Below are positions 25,056 to 33,017 of a stretch of DNA of 54,168 bases, one piece after another. Within the stretch, counting starts at the first letter, position 1. Each line of letters opens with the position of its first letter. The stretch is from NCBI GenBank assembly GCA_030267325.1, contig JAJDJS010000018.1, forward strand, positions 1 to 54,168. The letters run 5' to 3'. The DNA comes from Desulfosarcina sp. OttesenSCG-928-A07 (GTDB lineage: Bacteria > Desulfobacterota > Desulfobacteria > Desulfobacterales > Desulfosarcinaceae). The notes under the pieces are model-generated. The model was not told the origin of the DNA. It made no database searches and was given only the letters and a program-made list of their open reading frames with translations. A program made the position numbers and the translations under genes.

Positions 25056-27191
25056 TTACCGAAGACGCAGATAGGCCTCAATGCCTGAGCCGTATCGGGC
25101 GGAAAACGCCGGATCGACTTTCTGGATGGGATTTGCGCCCAGAAAACCCAGCAATTTTTCCAGCTCCGATCTTCGGGTGCCTGCATCTTCAACCGCAGCC
25201 AGTCCGGCGATTTTTTCTTCAATGTCAAAGTAGGCCATTTTGTCGTCCAGGGGGAGCTGCCAGAACAGCAGAAATCCCCGCTCCGGAAAATCAACGCCCA
25301 GAATGCCATAGCAATGGGTCATAAAGGCGCGGACCAACTGGTCCCGGAGGGTCTGAACAGCTAATTTTACCGCTTTACCGTCAGCTTTTTCAAAGGGCTG
25401 ACCCAGTACTTCCACATACATTTTGCATTTGGGCTCTGTGCCCGACGGCCGGACCGTCAACCGGATATGGCGGACCGGAATCGGAGCGTCTGGCGGCGGG
25501 GCCAGCTTCAATACCATCACGTTTCTTGAACTGGTGTCTGTGGCGGAAAGATGGGGCTGGGGCGGTCCCTGCCACCGGTCAATTTTCTCCGTCACCTCAA
25601 AATCACCCACCTTCCGGATGGTGCTTTTCCGCAAGTCATCCATGATCCGCTGGATTTGTCCCACCCCTCTGGCGCCGAGGAGCCGGATTTCCGTAAGGAA
25701 ATTGTCGCAATACCCATAGGCAGCATAAATGTCGTCCAAGGCGTCTACCAGGGTCCGGCCCTCTTTTTTAAGATCAGCGGCACGTTCCGCCAGCCAGATG
25801 GCCGCACAGACCGCATCTTTGTCGCGGGCATAATCCCCCATGATAAACCCGTGGCTTTCTTCGGTTCCCAGAATCAAATCCTTCGGGTGACCCTTTGCTT
25901 CCAGCTGGTTCATCACATCACCGATATATTTGAACCCCACCAGAAGATTCCCGATACACTGGACACCGTTTTTCTTTGCAATTTCCGCAATCAATGAGGT
26001 GGTCACATCGGTTTTGACGATAACGGAATCAGGTGTGAGCCGGCCTTGTCGGCGGTATTGGGAAATACCGTAATCCGCAAGCAAGATACCAATTTCATTT
26101 CCGTTCAGAAATTGCCAGGCACTGTGATGGCGCACCATGATCCCGATCCGGTCCGCATCCGGATCGGTATTTAAAATGATATCCGCATCAATAGCGTCGG
26201 CAGCCGGGATTGCGGTGTCAAAGGACTGAGCCACTTCAGGGTTGGGAATATTGAACGTCACGTTTTCAAAGGCGCCGCTGAAAAACGCGGTGGCCGGGTC
26301 CAGGTGGACGTCAAAGCCCATTTTTTGAAGTACCGGATACACCGATGTCAGTCCGGTGCCGTGAAGCGGGCTGTACAAAATGCGAACACCTCTGGACGGA
26401 CTCAGAAAAACCCCTGAAGCCGCAGTCTGGTAGGCGGCATCCACCTCGGCATCAATCCGGACCAGAAGTCCGTTGTCCGTGGCATCCTGCAGGTCCAGGG
26501 TGTGAATCCGGTCCACATGGCGCGTGATTTCATCCACCAGCTGCTGGTCATGGGGTGGAATCAACTGGCCGCCGTGCTCGTCGTAAACTTTTTTTCCATT
26601 ATCCGTGGGAAGGTTGTGGCTGGCGGAAAACACGCATCCGGCAATGGCGCCCAGCTGGCGGATGGCAAAAGAAAGCGCCGGCGTGCTGCGGGGGCCGGTA
26701 AACAGATACACCCGGATACCGTTTGCCGCATACACCTGGGCGGCTGCATGGGAAAGGGCGCGGCCATCAAGGTCTTTTACCGGATTGGGAAGATTTTCCG
26801 CATACAGACGGGTGTCGGTAAAGCATCGCACATCATAGGCCAGGACCACGCCCCGGCGCCGGGCTTTTTCGCCGTGGGCCTGAATCAGGTACTGGCTGTG
26901 CCCCTGGGCCGACGCCTGGATGGTCCAGGCATTAATCCGGTTCGGGCCGATGCCCACAAGCCCCCGGCGCCCGCCGGTGCCAAAGGGAATCACCTGATAA
27001 AAGGCATCCAGCAGAAAATTCCACTGTTCGGTTTCGATCAAATGGGCAATTTGGGGCACATACGCGGAAAATGTTTCATCCTGCAGCCAGGTTTCCAGCC
27101 AGGCTAGTGCCGCATCCACAAAAGACACTGGCACATCCAAGGTCCCAAATCCGGTTTTTGCTTTTTTCACAAGGGGCTGATAAGCATGCAT
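25056..27191 (-). CDS. Phosphoglucomutase/phosphomannomutase family protein
   Basis: This 711-residue alpha-D-phosphohexomutase interconverts hexose 1- and 6-phosphates through a phosphoserine. The active-site Ser is in CVFSASHNLPTDNGKKVY, the Mg loop is NTDPDADRIG, the sugar-binding loop is GTEESHGFIMGD and the phosphate-binding loop is RPSGTEPKCKMYVE. The protein is longer than the usual 450-600 residues. It has about 80 extra residues at the N-terminus and about 100 after the phosphate-binding domain. The start ATG 27191 has GGAAAACGCC before it. It is divergent from the MFS gene. Confidence 0.92.
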   Translation of the reverse strand: MHAYQPLVKKAKTGFGTLDVPVSFVDAALAWLETWLQDETFSAYVPQIAHLIETEQWNFLLDAFYQVIPFGTGGRRGLVGIGPNRINAWTIQASAQGHSQYLIQAHGEKARRRGVVLAYDVRCFTDTRLYAENLPNPVKDLDGRALSHAAAQVYAANGIRVYLFTGPRSTPALSFAIRQLGAIAGCVFSASHNLPTDNGKKVYDEHGGQLIPPHDQQLVDEITRHVDRIHTLDLQDATDNGLLVRIDAEVDAAYQTAASGVFLSPSRGVRILYSPLHGTGLTSVYPVLQKMGFDVHLDPATAFFSGAFENVTFNIPNPEVAQSFDTAIPAADAIDADIILNTDPDADRIGIMVRHHSAWQFLNGNEIGILLADYGISQYRRQGRLTPDSVIVKTDVTTSLIAEIAKKNGVQCIGNLLVGFKYIGDVMNQLEAKGHPKDLILGTEESHGFIMGDYARDKDAVCAAIWLAERAADLKKEGRTLVDALDDIYAAYGYCDNFLTEIRLLGARGVGQIQRIMDDLRKSTIRKVGDFEVTEKIDRWQGPPQPHLSATDTSSRNVMVLKLAPPPDAPIPVRHIRLTVRPSGTEPKCKMYVEVLGQPFEKADGKAVKLAVQTLRDQLVRAFMTHCYGILGVDFPERGFLLFWQLPLDDKMAYFDIEEKIAGLAAVEDAGTRRSELEKLLGFLGANPIQKVDPAFSARYGSGIEAYLRLR

Positions 27192-27293
27192 GGCGTTTTC
27201 CTTGGCGGGCCAATGGACCTGTTTGGGTTATTTACAGAACGCCACTATGTCATTTTCAGCCAGTATTGACAACGGTTTTAAGGAAATCTCACC

Positions 27294-28481
27294 ATGAACC
27301 GCGCCAGCCGGAAAATTTTCGGCACACTTTTTTTCTCCATCTTTACGGTTGTGACCGGAACCGGCATTGTGGTGCCCATGCTGCCGGTCTACGCCCACAG
27401 CCTGGGCGCGTCCGGGCTTTACATCGGGATGATCTTCGGCGCCTTTTCCCTGTCCCGGACCTTTTGCCTGCCCCTTTTCGGGACCCTGTCCGACCAGAAA
27501 GGCCGAAAACCCTTTATTGTGGCAGGTCTTTTTTTCTATGCGGTGATTTCGGCGGCCTTTATTCTCTCCACCACCGTCAGCTCCCTCATCACCGTCCGCT
27601 TTGCCCACGGCATTGCCTCAGCCATGGTGATGCCGGTGGTTCAGGCCTATGTGGGCGACATCACGCCAAAGGGAAGGGAAGGCTGGGTCATGGGACTGTT
27701 CAACATGTCCATGATGACGGGCCTGAGTGCCGGGCCTGTCCTGGGCGGCGTGATCATGCACAGTTTTGGCCTTCAGACCACCTTTGTCTGCATGGGGGTC
27801 ATGTCGCTTCTGGCCTTTGGCATGAGCCTTGTGTTTCTTCCGCCCACGGCTGAAGAACAAGTGATGACAAAAGACCGGAGGGCGGTAAAATGGTCTGTGC
27901 TGCTGACAGACCGGCCCCTTTTGGGACTTTTTCTTTTCCGTGTGGGATACACGGGCTGCATCGGCATTATCTGGGGATTTTTACCGATTTTCGGGGATGT
28001 AACCTTTTCGTTGTCGTCGCTGGCCATCGGCCTTCTGGTCACCCTGATGACCTTTGTCAGCGGCCTGATCCAGGTGCCCATGGGCTGGACCGCGGACCGA
28101 TACAGCCGTAAGGTGATGGTGGTTCTGGGCGGCAGTGTGGTGACGCTGTCGGTATTCCTGTTCAGCCAGGCCACCGGATTTCAGTCGCTTCTAATGGCCA
28201 GCATTCTGTTTGGCGTGGGCGGCGGTATTTCCATGCCGGCCCTCATGGCCGGTGCGGTATTGCGGGGAAAACAAAAATCCGCCATGGGACCGGTCATGGC
28301 CCTTCTGACCCTGGGCCACAGCCTGGGCATGATGGCGGGTTCCATTCTGGCAGGCGTGATCGTGGATCTGTTCGAGATTCGCCACGCCTTCATGCTGGGT
28401 TCATTTTCCATGGTGATGGGGGTTGTGGGATTTGTCTGGCTCACCCGGGGGGAAAATCTGGCATCCAGGCAAGCGCCCTGA
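27294..28481 (+). CDS. Major facilitator superfamily transporter
   Basis: This 395-residue inner-membrane protein has about twelve hydrophobic segments. The MFS loop 2-3 signature is GTLSDQKGRKPFIVAG, repeated in weaker form as GWTADRYSRKVMVVLG between helices 8 and 9. GPVLGGVIM in helix 5 (motif C-like) is typical of drug/proton antiporters. The substrate is unknown; efflux is the more likely direction. AAGGAAATCTCACC precedes the start. Confidence 0.88.
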   Translation: MNRASRKIFGTLFFSIFTVVTGTGIVVPMLPVYAHSLGASGLYIGMIFGAFSLSRTFCLPLFGTLSDQKGRKPFIVAGLFFYAVISAAFILSTTVSSLITVRFAHGIASAMVMPVVQAYVGDITPKGREGWVMGLFNMSMMTGLSAGPVLGGVIMHSFGLQTTFVCMGVMSLLAFGMSLVFLPPTAEEQVMTKDRRAVKWSVLLTDRPLLGLFLFRVGYTGCIGIIWGFLPIFGDVTFSLSSLAIGLLVTLMTFVSGLIQVPMGWTADRYSRKVMVVLGGSVVTLSVFLFSQATGFQSLLMASILFGVGGGISMPALMAGAVLRGKQKSAMGPVMALLTLGHSLGMMAGSILAGVIVDLFEIRHAFMLGSFSMVMGVVGFVWLTRGENLASRQAP

Positions 28482-28519
28482 TTATGCCGTTTAGTCTGTG
28501 TTTCCGGAAAAATTTTGAG

Positions 28520-28546
28520 CCCTCCCGGGGAAAAATCCCGAGAGGG
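28520..28546. terminator. Possible bidirectional terminator between convergent genes
   Basis: CCCTCCCGGG (28520-28529) pairs with CCCGAGAGGG (28537-28546) with one mismatch. It lies between the MFS and flavodoxin genes, which converge. T-runs on either side are interrupted (ACATTTTT on the plus strand, CAAAATTTTT on the minus strand), so the call is weak. Confidence 0.35.
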
Positions 28547-28571
28547 AAAAGAAACATTTTTCCAGATTGAG

Positions 28572-29063
28572 TTACTCAGCAAACAGCTCTTTGGCTTTTT
28601 CCGCCATCCGCTTTCCGTAGAGTTTAAAAAGGTCCCCGTAGGTAGCGGTGTCTCCGCCGATGGCCACCGGCCCATAGTGAATTACCGGCTTTCCCATGGC
28701 TGCACCGCCGGAATACACCAGCATCCCGAAGACCAGCATCTGGGACAAAATGCTCTGGATGGCCACATCACCGCCGCCATGCACATAGGCTGCTGTGGCA
28801 AAAGCGCCGCCCACTTTCCCGCCTAACTTCAGCTCACGGGCCTCGGTCTCCATCCAGGTTTTCAGCTTGGCGGTCAGAGAGCCGCCATACACGGGCGTTC
28901 CCACAATCACCACGCGGCTTTGTTTCACAAACTCCTTGTCCACTGCATCAATCCCAAAGGCTTTGGCGTCAATGCCGTCAACGCTCTGAAGCCCTTCCAC
29001 GATACAGGCGGCCATTTTTTGGGTGTTGCCGCTTTCCGAATGATACACAATCGATACCTTCAT
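28572..29063 (-). CDS. Flavodoxin/WrbA-like flavoprotein
   Basis: This 163-residue flavodoxin-fold protein has the FMN phosphate loop SIVYHSESGNTQKMA at the N-terminus. It also has VVIVGTPVYGGSLTAKLKTWM and GGAFATAAYVHGGGDVAIQSI, which resemble WrbA-type NAD(P)H:quinone oxidoreductases and related multimeric flavodoxins. It is likely a cytosolic electron carrier or quinone reductase. The ribosome site AGGAGATCCAGC precedes the ATG. It lies alone between the MFS gene and mgtE. Confidence 0.85.
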   Translation of the reverse strand: MKVSIVYHSESGNTQKMAACIVEGLQSVDGIDAKAFGIDAVDKEFVKQSRVVIVGTPVYGGSLTAKLKTWMETEARELKLGGKVGGAFATAAYVHGGGDVAIQSILSQMLVFGMLVYSGGAAMGKPVIHYGPVAIGGDTATYGDLFKLYGKRMAEKAKELFAE

Positions 29064-29107
29064 GCTGGATCTCCTTTCCTGATGAATTAAAAACAGCCTT
29101 GTTTTAA

Positions 29108-30463
29108 TTATAGAACATGAATCAGCAAGATAGCGATTTGAAAATAAAGGGTAATGCCCACCGCGTCAATAATGGTGGCAATAAAGGGACCGGCAGTCAG
29201 GGCCGGGTCCAGGCCGATTTTTTTCAGGATCAGGGGCATGAGGGCGCCAGTGAGGTTGGCGGCAAGTAAGGTTGCCAGAAGCGCCACCCCCACGGTTCCG
29301 CTCAGAAGGATATGGCGGTCCTGCAGAAAAACCCGAAAATAGGCCATGAGTCCCAGGGCCAGCCCCAGGGCCAGCCCCATGAACAACTCCCGCCGGAACA
29401 CCCGTAAAAAATCACTGGGCTGAACCTCTCCAAGGGCAAGGGCGCGAACCATCATGGTGGCGGACTGGGTGCCGGCATTTCCGCAGGTTCCGGTGACCAT
29501 GGGAATAAAAAAGGCCAGGGCCACCATCTGGTGAAGCACATCACTGTTCATTTCCATGATGGTGGTGGAAACAAGGGAGGTGAACAAAAGTACCGCCAGC
29601 CAGAGAAACCGGTTCCAGAACAACCGGGGCAAAGACCGTTTGAAATATCCTTCCTCAAAGGGAATCACAGCGGAAATGCGCTGAAAGTCCTCTGTGTTTT
29701 CCGCTTCCAGAATATCGATCACATCATCAACGGTGATGATGCCGAGGAGCCGGTTTTCACTGTCCACCACCGGCAGTGCCAGAAGATCGTACTTGGCAAT
29801 GACATTGGCGGCCTCTTCTTCGGGCATGTCAGAGGGGACACTGATGACCCGGGTTTCCATGATGCGGTCCAAGGTCATCTGGGGCTTTGACATGATCAGG
29901 TCGCGAAGGGACAAAATGCCCAGAAGGTGACGCTGGGTATCGGTGATGTGGATGGTGTAGATCGTCTCCTTGTTGGGGGCCTGAAGCCGCATCTGCTCCA
30001 GGGCCTCGGCCACGGTGACGTGCTGGGGCAATACCGCATACTCTGTTGTCATCACCGCGCCGGCCGTGCCTTCGGCGTATTGCCACAACCGCCGGATATC
30101 GTTGCGCTCGGCCTGGGCAATAAGGGGCATGATGGCCTCGCGCACTTCCGTATCCACGGCTTTGAGCAGATCAACCCGGTCATCGGGTTCCATATTCTCC
30201 ACAAACCGGAGCATGGTCTGGGCATTGGCCGCAGAAAGGCAGGCTTCCTGGGTTTCAATCGACAGTTGGGCAAAAGCCTTGCTGGAGATGTGGTTTCCGA
30301 TCTGAACCAGAATCTCCACGATCTGCGCCGGCGTGCGGTCGCTTTTCTCAAGGGCTTCAGCAATATCCGATGGATGAAGATTTCTGATGGCAGAAAGCTG
30401 GGCTTCCGACACAACTTTGCCGGACGCATCCATCAATATTGAAATTTCGGGGGAAAGGGTCAT
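29108..30463 (-). CDS. mgtE: MgtE-type magnesium transporter
   Basis: This 451-residue Mg2+ channel/transporter of the inner membrane has three parts. An N-terminal superhelical domain (about 20-125) contains LHPSDIAEALE. A tandem CBS pair (about 130-255) includes AGAVMTTEYAVLPQHVTVAEAL and LLGIITVDDVIDILEAENTED. Five C-terminal membrane helices include the pore motif MVTGTCGNAGTQSATMMVRALALGE. All hallmarks are present. In the family the cytosolic domains sense Mg2+ and gate the pore. The gene has a long upstream region with a small ORF and a hairpin that overlaps its Shine-Dalgarno, so translation may also be regulated (separate entries). Confidence 0.95.
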   Translation of the reverse strand: MTLSPEISILMDASGKVVSEAQLSAIRNLHPSDIAEALEKSDRTPAQIVEILVQIGNHISSKAFAQLSIETQEACLSAANAQTMLRFVENMEPDDRVDLLKAVDTEVREAIMPLIAQAERNDIRRLWQYAEGTAGAVMTTEYAVLPQHVTVAEALEQMRLQAPNKETIYTIHITDTQRHLLGILSLRDLIMSKPQMTLDRIMETRVISVPSDMPEEEAANVIAKYDLLALPVVDSENRLLGIITVDDVIDILEAENTEDFQRISAVIPFEEGYFKRSLPRLFWNRFLWLAVLLFTSLVSTTIMEMNSDVLHQMVALAFFIPMVTGTCGNAGTQSATMMVRALALGEVQPSDFLRVFRRELFMGLALGLALGLMAYFRVFLQDRHILLSGTVGVALLATLLAANLTGALMPLILKKIGLDPALTAGPFIATIIDAVGITLYFQIAILLIHVL

Positions 30464-30464
30464 C

Positions 30465-30525
30465 GGGTGCCTCCTTCAACACCATACCGCCGGCTGTATC
30501 CGGTGCGGGATAGCGTCAGGCACCC
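30465..30525 (-). promoter_or_regulatory. mgtE: Hairpin sequestering part of the mgtE Shine-Dalgarno
   Basis: Read on the minus strand, GGGTGCCT (30525-30518) is a perfect 8-bp complement of AGGCACCC (30472-30465). The latter covers the end of the GAAGGAGG ribosome site and the bases up to the ATG. A nested stem, CACC-(GG)-ATAC with GTATGGTG, lies inside the loop. CCTCCCTTC just upstream could also pair with GAAGGAGG. The structure could hold back mgtE translation until it is opened. Confidence 0.55.
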
Positions 30526-30544
30526 CTGGAAGGGAGGTCAAACG

Positions 30545-30634
30545 TTACATACGCAAAACCGGTCGGCCCGGGATGGGAATCCGTCTTTTTGTCAGTACGG
30601 AGGTGCTACAACTGCCAGGTTCTGCGTCGTCCAT
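30545..30634 (-). CDS. Candidate regulatory leader peptide upstream of mgtE
   Basis: A 29-codon ORF starts at ATG 30634 behind an excellent ribosome site (AAAAGGA, 7 bases away) and ends at TAA, 81 bases before mgtE. The peptide opens MDDAEPG and later has KRRIPIPGRP. Enterobacterial MgtL leaders likewise open with an acidic, proline-containing stretch followed by basic residues and control a Mg2+ transporter gene. Here the order is similar although the sequence is not homologous. Translation of this ORF would run to just before the helix that covers the mgtE ribosome site. It may equally be a chance ORF; only conservation can tell. Confidence 0.45.
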   Translation of the reverse strand: MDDAEPGSCSTSVLTKRRIPIPGRPVLRM

Positions 30635-30816
30635 AAAGCTTTCCTTTTAAAGATGCCGGGCTGTAAGGTTGCCGGCGGCCTGTTTCCGGGGGCAAATCGG
30701 TTGATCATGAGATTTTCCAGTAAAGCCGATCTCATTCAGACGAAAAAAGATAACCCGGAGAATCTGCCCAAATTGATTTTAACGCTCAACAGATCGTACA
30801 ATCACCTGATTTTAGG

Positions 30817-30892
30817 TGGTGATCCCAACGGGATTCGAACCCGTGTTACCGGCGTGAGAGGCCGGCGTCCTGAACCGCTAGACGATGGGACC
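30817..30892 (-). tRNA. tRNA-Glu (anticodon CUC)
   Basis: The 76-nt gene with encoded CCA folds as a full cloverleaf. The acceptor is GGTCCCA with TGGGATC (one G-U), the D-arm contains TCTAGCGGTTCAGGA, and the anticodon stem CCGGC/GCCGG holds the loop CTCTCAC with anticodon CTC. The T-arm is CGGGTTCGAATCCCG. It reads the GAG codon. Confidence 0.97.
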
Positions 30893-30916
30893 CCATTTCA
30901 AAAAAGCAGGCCTTCC

Positions 30917-30943
30917 ATAATAGGAAAATCGCCTTTCTGTCAA
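30917..30943 (-). promoter_or_regulatory. Promoter of tRNA-Glu
   Basis: On the minus strand TTGACA (30943-30938) and TATTAT (30922-30917) are separated by 15 bp and lie 25 bases before the mature tRNA 5' end. The spacer is shorter than ideal, but both boxes are good. Confidence 0.6.
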
Positions 30944-30960
30944 ACACTATTTCCGGAGAA

Positions 30961-31179
30961 TCAGTCGGTTTTCATGGGGGCGTTCGCTTTTTGCCCCTTT
31001 CTGAAACCCACCAGAAAATAAATCAATACACCCACAAACGGAACCATGGCGACCAAAAGTCCCCACACGGCCTTGAGCTGGATGGAACCAAAATCCTTTC
31101 GGGCAATATCCGCAATGGCGATACAGGTCAAAAGAAAAAAAACAAGGCCGGTCAGGAGAATGATCTGGGTGACGCTCAT
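30961..31179 (-). CDS. Small PLDc_N domain membrane protein
   Basis: This 72-residue protein has two hydrophobic helices (about 5-24 and 36-59) separated by DIARKDFGSIQLKAVWGLL. The second ends in LIYFLVGFRKGQ. This is the phospholipase D nuclease N-terminal (PLDc_N) pattern, often found alone in small membrane proteins without a catalytic domain. The role of such stand-alone versions is unknown. Its start overlaps the stop of the transglycosylase gene by 4 bp, so both are probably translated together. Confidence 0.75.
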   Translation of the reverse strand: MSVTQIILLTGLVFFLLTCIAIADIARKDFGSIQLKAVWGLLVAMVPFVGVLIYFLVGFRKGQKANAPMKTD

Positions 31180-32048
31180 ACAGGCGTTTCCTTCAGCTGA
31201 TCCATAATCTGAAGAATCGTGTCCACATAATACTGACTGTGGTTGTAATGGTAAACCGCATCACTCTGCGCTTTTCGGGAAATACCCGGTGCCCAGCCAT
31301 AGTTTTTCAGGTACGCGGCAATGCTGTGAATCGCATCGGCGTGGACAAAAAGATTAATTCGGCCGTCGTTGTTTCCGTCTTTGGCAAAAAGGGGAATGTT
31401 GCTGGGCATGAACTGGCAGATGCCCATGGCGCCGGCGTAGGACCCCTTAATGGCTGTGGGATTCAGTTTTTCCTGTTCTGTGTAGGAAAGAAACGCCTTG
31501 AGTTCCCGGTATGCCCATGCTGCTTTCTGATCCGCCTTTTTTTCAAAGGCATCCCTGGAGATCCGGCGGCTGTCAGTGGGCAGGGCGGCCCAGATATCTT
31601 CCCGCGGTGCGGGTTCGGCCATCACCGAAAGGGTGGAAAGGGTGTTGATCACGGATTTGTTGCCAGTGTAGGTGCCGAGCCGGGTTTCCACCAGAATGAT
31701 GGCGGTGATCACTGCCTTGTCCACCCCGTATTGCGCTTCTGCCGCATCCAGGGCGCTTTGGTGGATGACCATGTATGCAGAAGCCGCCGCGATCTGCTCC
31801 GGGCGGGTGAACTGCTGATAGTCCAGCTTGGCTTCGTTGTGGATAAAATACGCGCTCACACCGGTTTTTTCAAATGCAACGCCCGGCATGGAAAAAATGG
31901 CCTGAACCCGGTCAGCCGGAAAACCGTCCTGGATCAACCGCTGCTGAAGATTTTGAAACGTCTGGCTTCCGGCAAAAGCCTGAAGACCGGAGAAGAGGAC
32001 AAACAGAAAGACCATGCCCAGAATATGAAACCGTCGAATCGTCTGCAT
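31176..32048 (-). CDS. Membrane-bound lytic murein transglycosylase (MltB-like, SLT fold)
   Basis: This 290-residue periplasmic enzyme cleaves the MurNAc-GlcNAc bond of peptidoglycan, forming 1,6-anhydroMurNAc. A signal peptide (HILGMVFLFVLFSGLQAFAG, about 8-27) lacks a lipobox Cys, so the protein is probably soluble. Catalytic motifs are AIILVETRLGTYTGN (catalytic Glu), NTLSTLSVMA, KGSYAGAMGICQFMPSN and the C-terminal AVYHYNHSQYYVDTIL. These match the MltB/SLT family 3 group. It is co-transcribed with the PLDc_N protein. Confidence 0.9.
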   Translation of the reverse strand: MQTIRRFHILGMVFLFVLFSGLQAFAGSQTFQNLQQRLIQDGFPADRVQAIFSMPGVAFEKTGVSAYFIHNEAKLDYQQFTRPEQIAAASAYMVIHQSALDAAEAQYGVDKAVITAIILVETRLGTYTGNKSVINTLSTLSVMAEPAPREDIWAALPTDSRRISRDAFEKKADQKAAWAYRELKAFLSYTEQEKLNPTAIKGSYAGAMGICQFMPSNIPLFAKDGNNDGRINLFVHADAIHSIAAYLKNYGWAPGISRKAQSDAVYHYNHSQYYVDTILQIMDQLKETPV

Positions 32049-32385
32049 TGGATGCGTCTCCCGTAAAAAGGGGTGTAAGATGATTCTGGCGCTTATAGCA
32101 TACTGAATCGGGGCTGGTAAGAGGCAGAATTTTCTGCGCTTTGTGCCGGAACAGATATCCCCTTTCTCCCGAGAGCCATTGTCCCTGGCTGCGGTTCAGT
32201 GTATTGTTTGCGAAAAATGTGAGAAAAAGGGATGGAAAGCAAACATTCAATCTTTGCAGACATCGCGGCCTGCTGACCCAAACATCAAAAACGGTCAAAA
32301 TGAATTTGACCAGCGGTAATCCCAAGAAACCTGTCCCTATGTCATCCAAAAACAGGTTCCGACGACCAGAAGCCGGACGTGAGGA
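32049..32385. other. Intergenic region without a supported gene
   Basis: No gene is supported. Near 32325-32350 the minus strand reads ATAGGGACAGGTTTC, a phrase often seen near REP-associated (RAYT/Y1) transposase remnants. That is a weak hint only. The region lies between mltB-like and the frameshifted toxin gene. Confidence 0.3.
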
Positions 32386-32654
32386 TCACGCATAGACTTC
32401 CCGCCGATGCCCCACCAACACAACCAGAACAGTAATTTTTTCATCCTGAATTTCGCACAAAATTCGATAATCCCCGGAGCGATAGCGCCACAGTCCCGAA
32501 AAACGGGACCCTTCAATGATTTTCCAATACTGCGGGGATCGTCCAACAGACGCAAGCGTCGATGCAGAAAATTCAGCACCCGTTTGGCTTCTGTCGCACC
32601 CATTTTTGACAAATCTTTTCGCGCTTCTGGCGACAATTCAATCTTCCAGGCCAT
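32386..32654 (-). pseudogene. RelE-family toxin with a -1 frameshift
   Basis: The frame from ATG 32654 ([20 protein letters not shown] ... [12 protein letters not shown]) is the N-terminal half of a RelE toxin. After KSLKG the family sequence goes on in another frame: [20 protein letters not shown], then [20 protein letters not shown] and TGA at 32386. Restoring one base at AAGGG/TCCCG (about 32505) gives a normal 89-residue mRNA interferase. As written, the original frame yields an unrelated tail. The toxin is therefore probably inactive, unless the base is a sequencing error or ribosomes shift at this GGGTCCCG site. It overlaps the antitoxin gene by 17 bp. Confidence 0.8.
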
Positions 32655-32862
32655 ATTCCTTCATCACCGCTTCAAGGGGTATGGCCTTTTCACCACTGGC
32701 TCGGAAACGTTCAAGGGCGGCCTCCGCAAGGTAAACGTCCTCGATGTCGTCAAGGCTTCGTTCCAGGGCTTCGCGCACATAGAAACTTTTGGGCCGACGG
32801 GTGGCTTTGGCCAAAATCGTCAACCGTGTTTCGATCTCGGCAGGCAGGCGTATGGTCAGCAT
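32638..32862 (-). CDS. RelB/DinJ-like ribbon-helix-helix antitoxin
   Basis: This 74-residue protein has an N-terminal RHH DNA-binding part (MLTIRLPAEIETRLTILAKA, then RRPKSFYVREAL). A C-terminal toxin-binding helix follows (DDIEDVYLAEAALERF ... MKEYGLED), typical of antitoxins paired with RelE. It is intact although its toxin is frameshifted, so it may now act only as a repressor or guard against related toxins. Confidence 0.85.
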   Translation of the reverse strand: MLTIRLPAEIETRLTILAKATRRPKSFYVREALERSLDDIEDVYLAEAALERFRASGEKAIPLEAVMKEYGLED

Positions 32863-33017
32863 AAAAAACCTCCAAATGAAATAGATGCAATACGTGTCTT
32901 AGAAATAATATGTGGTTTACAGCATGTCAATTCATCATCGCCGCGAACCCCGTTATGGACTTTTCAAAAAAAGCGACAGTTGTGGCGCATTGCTGTTTCA
33001 AGGTGACCATGGGTTGA

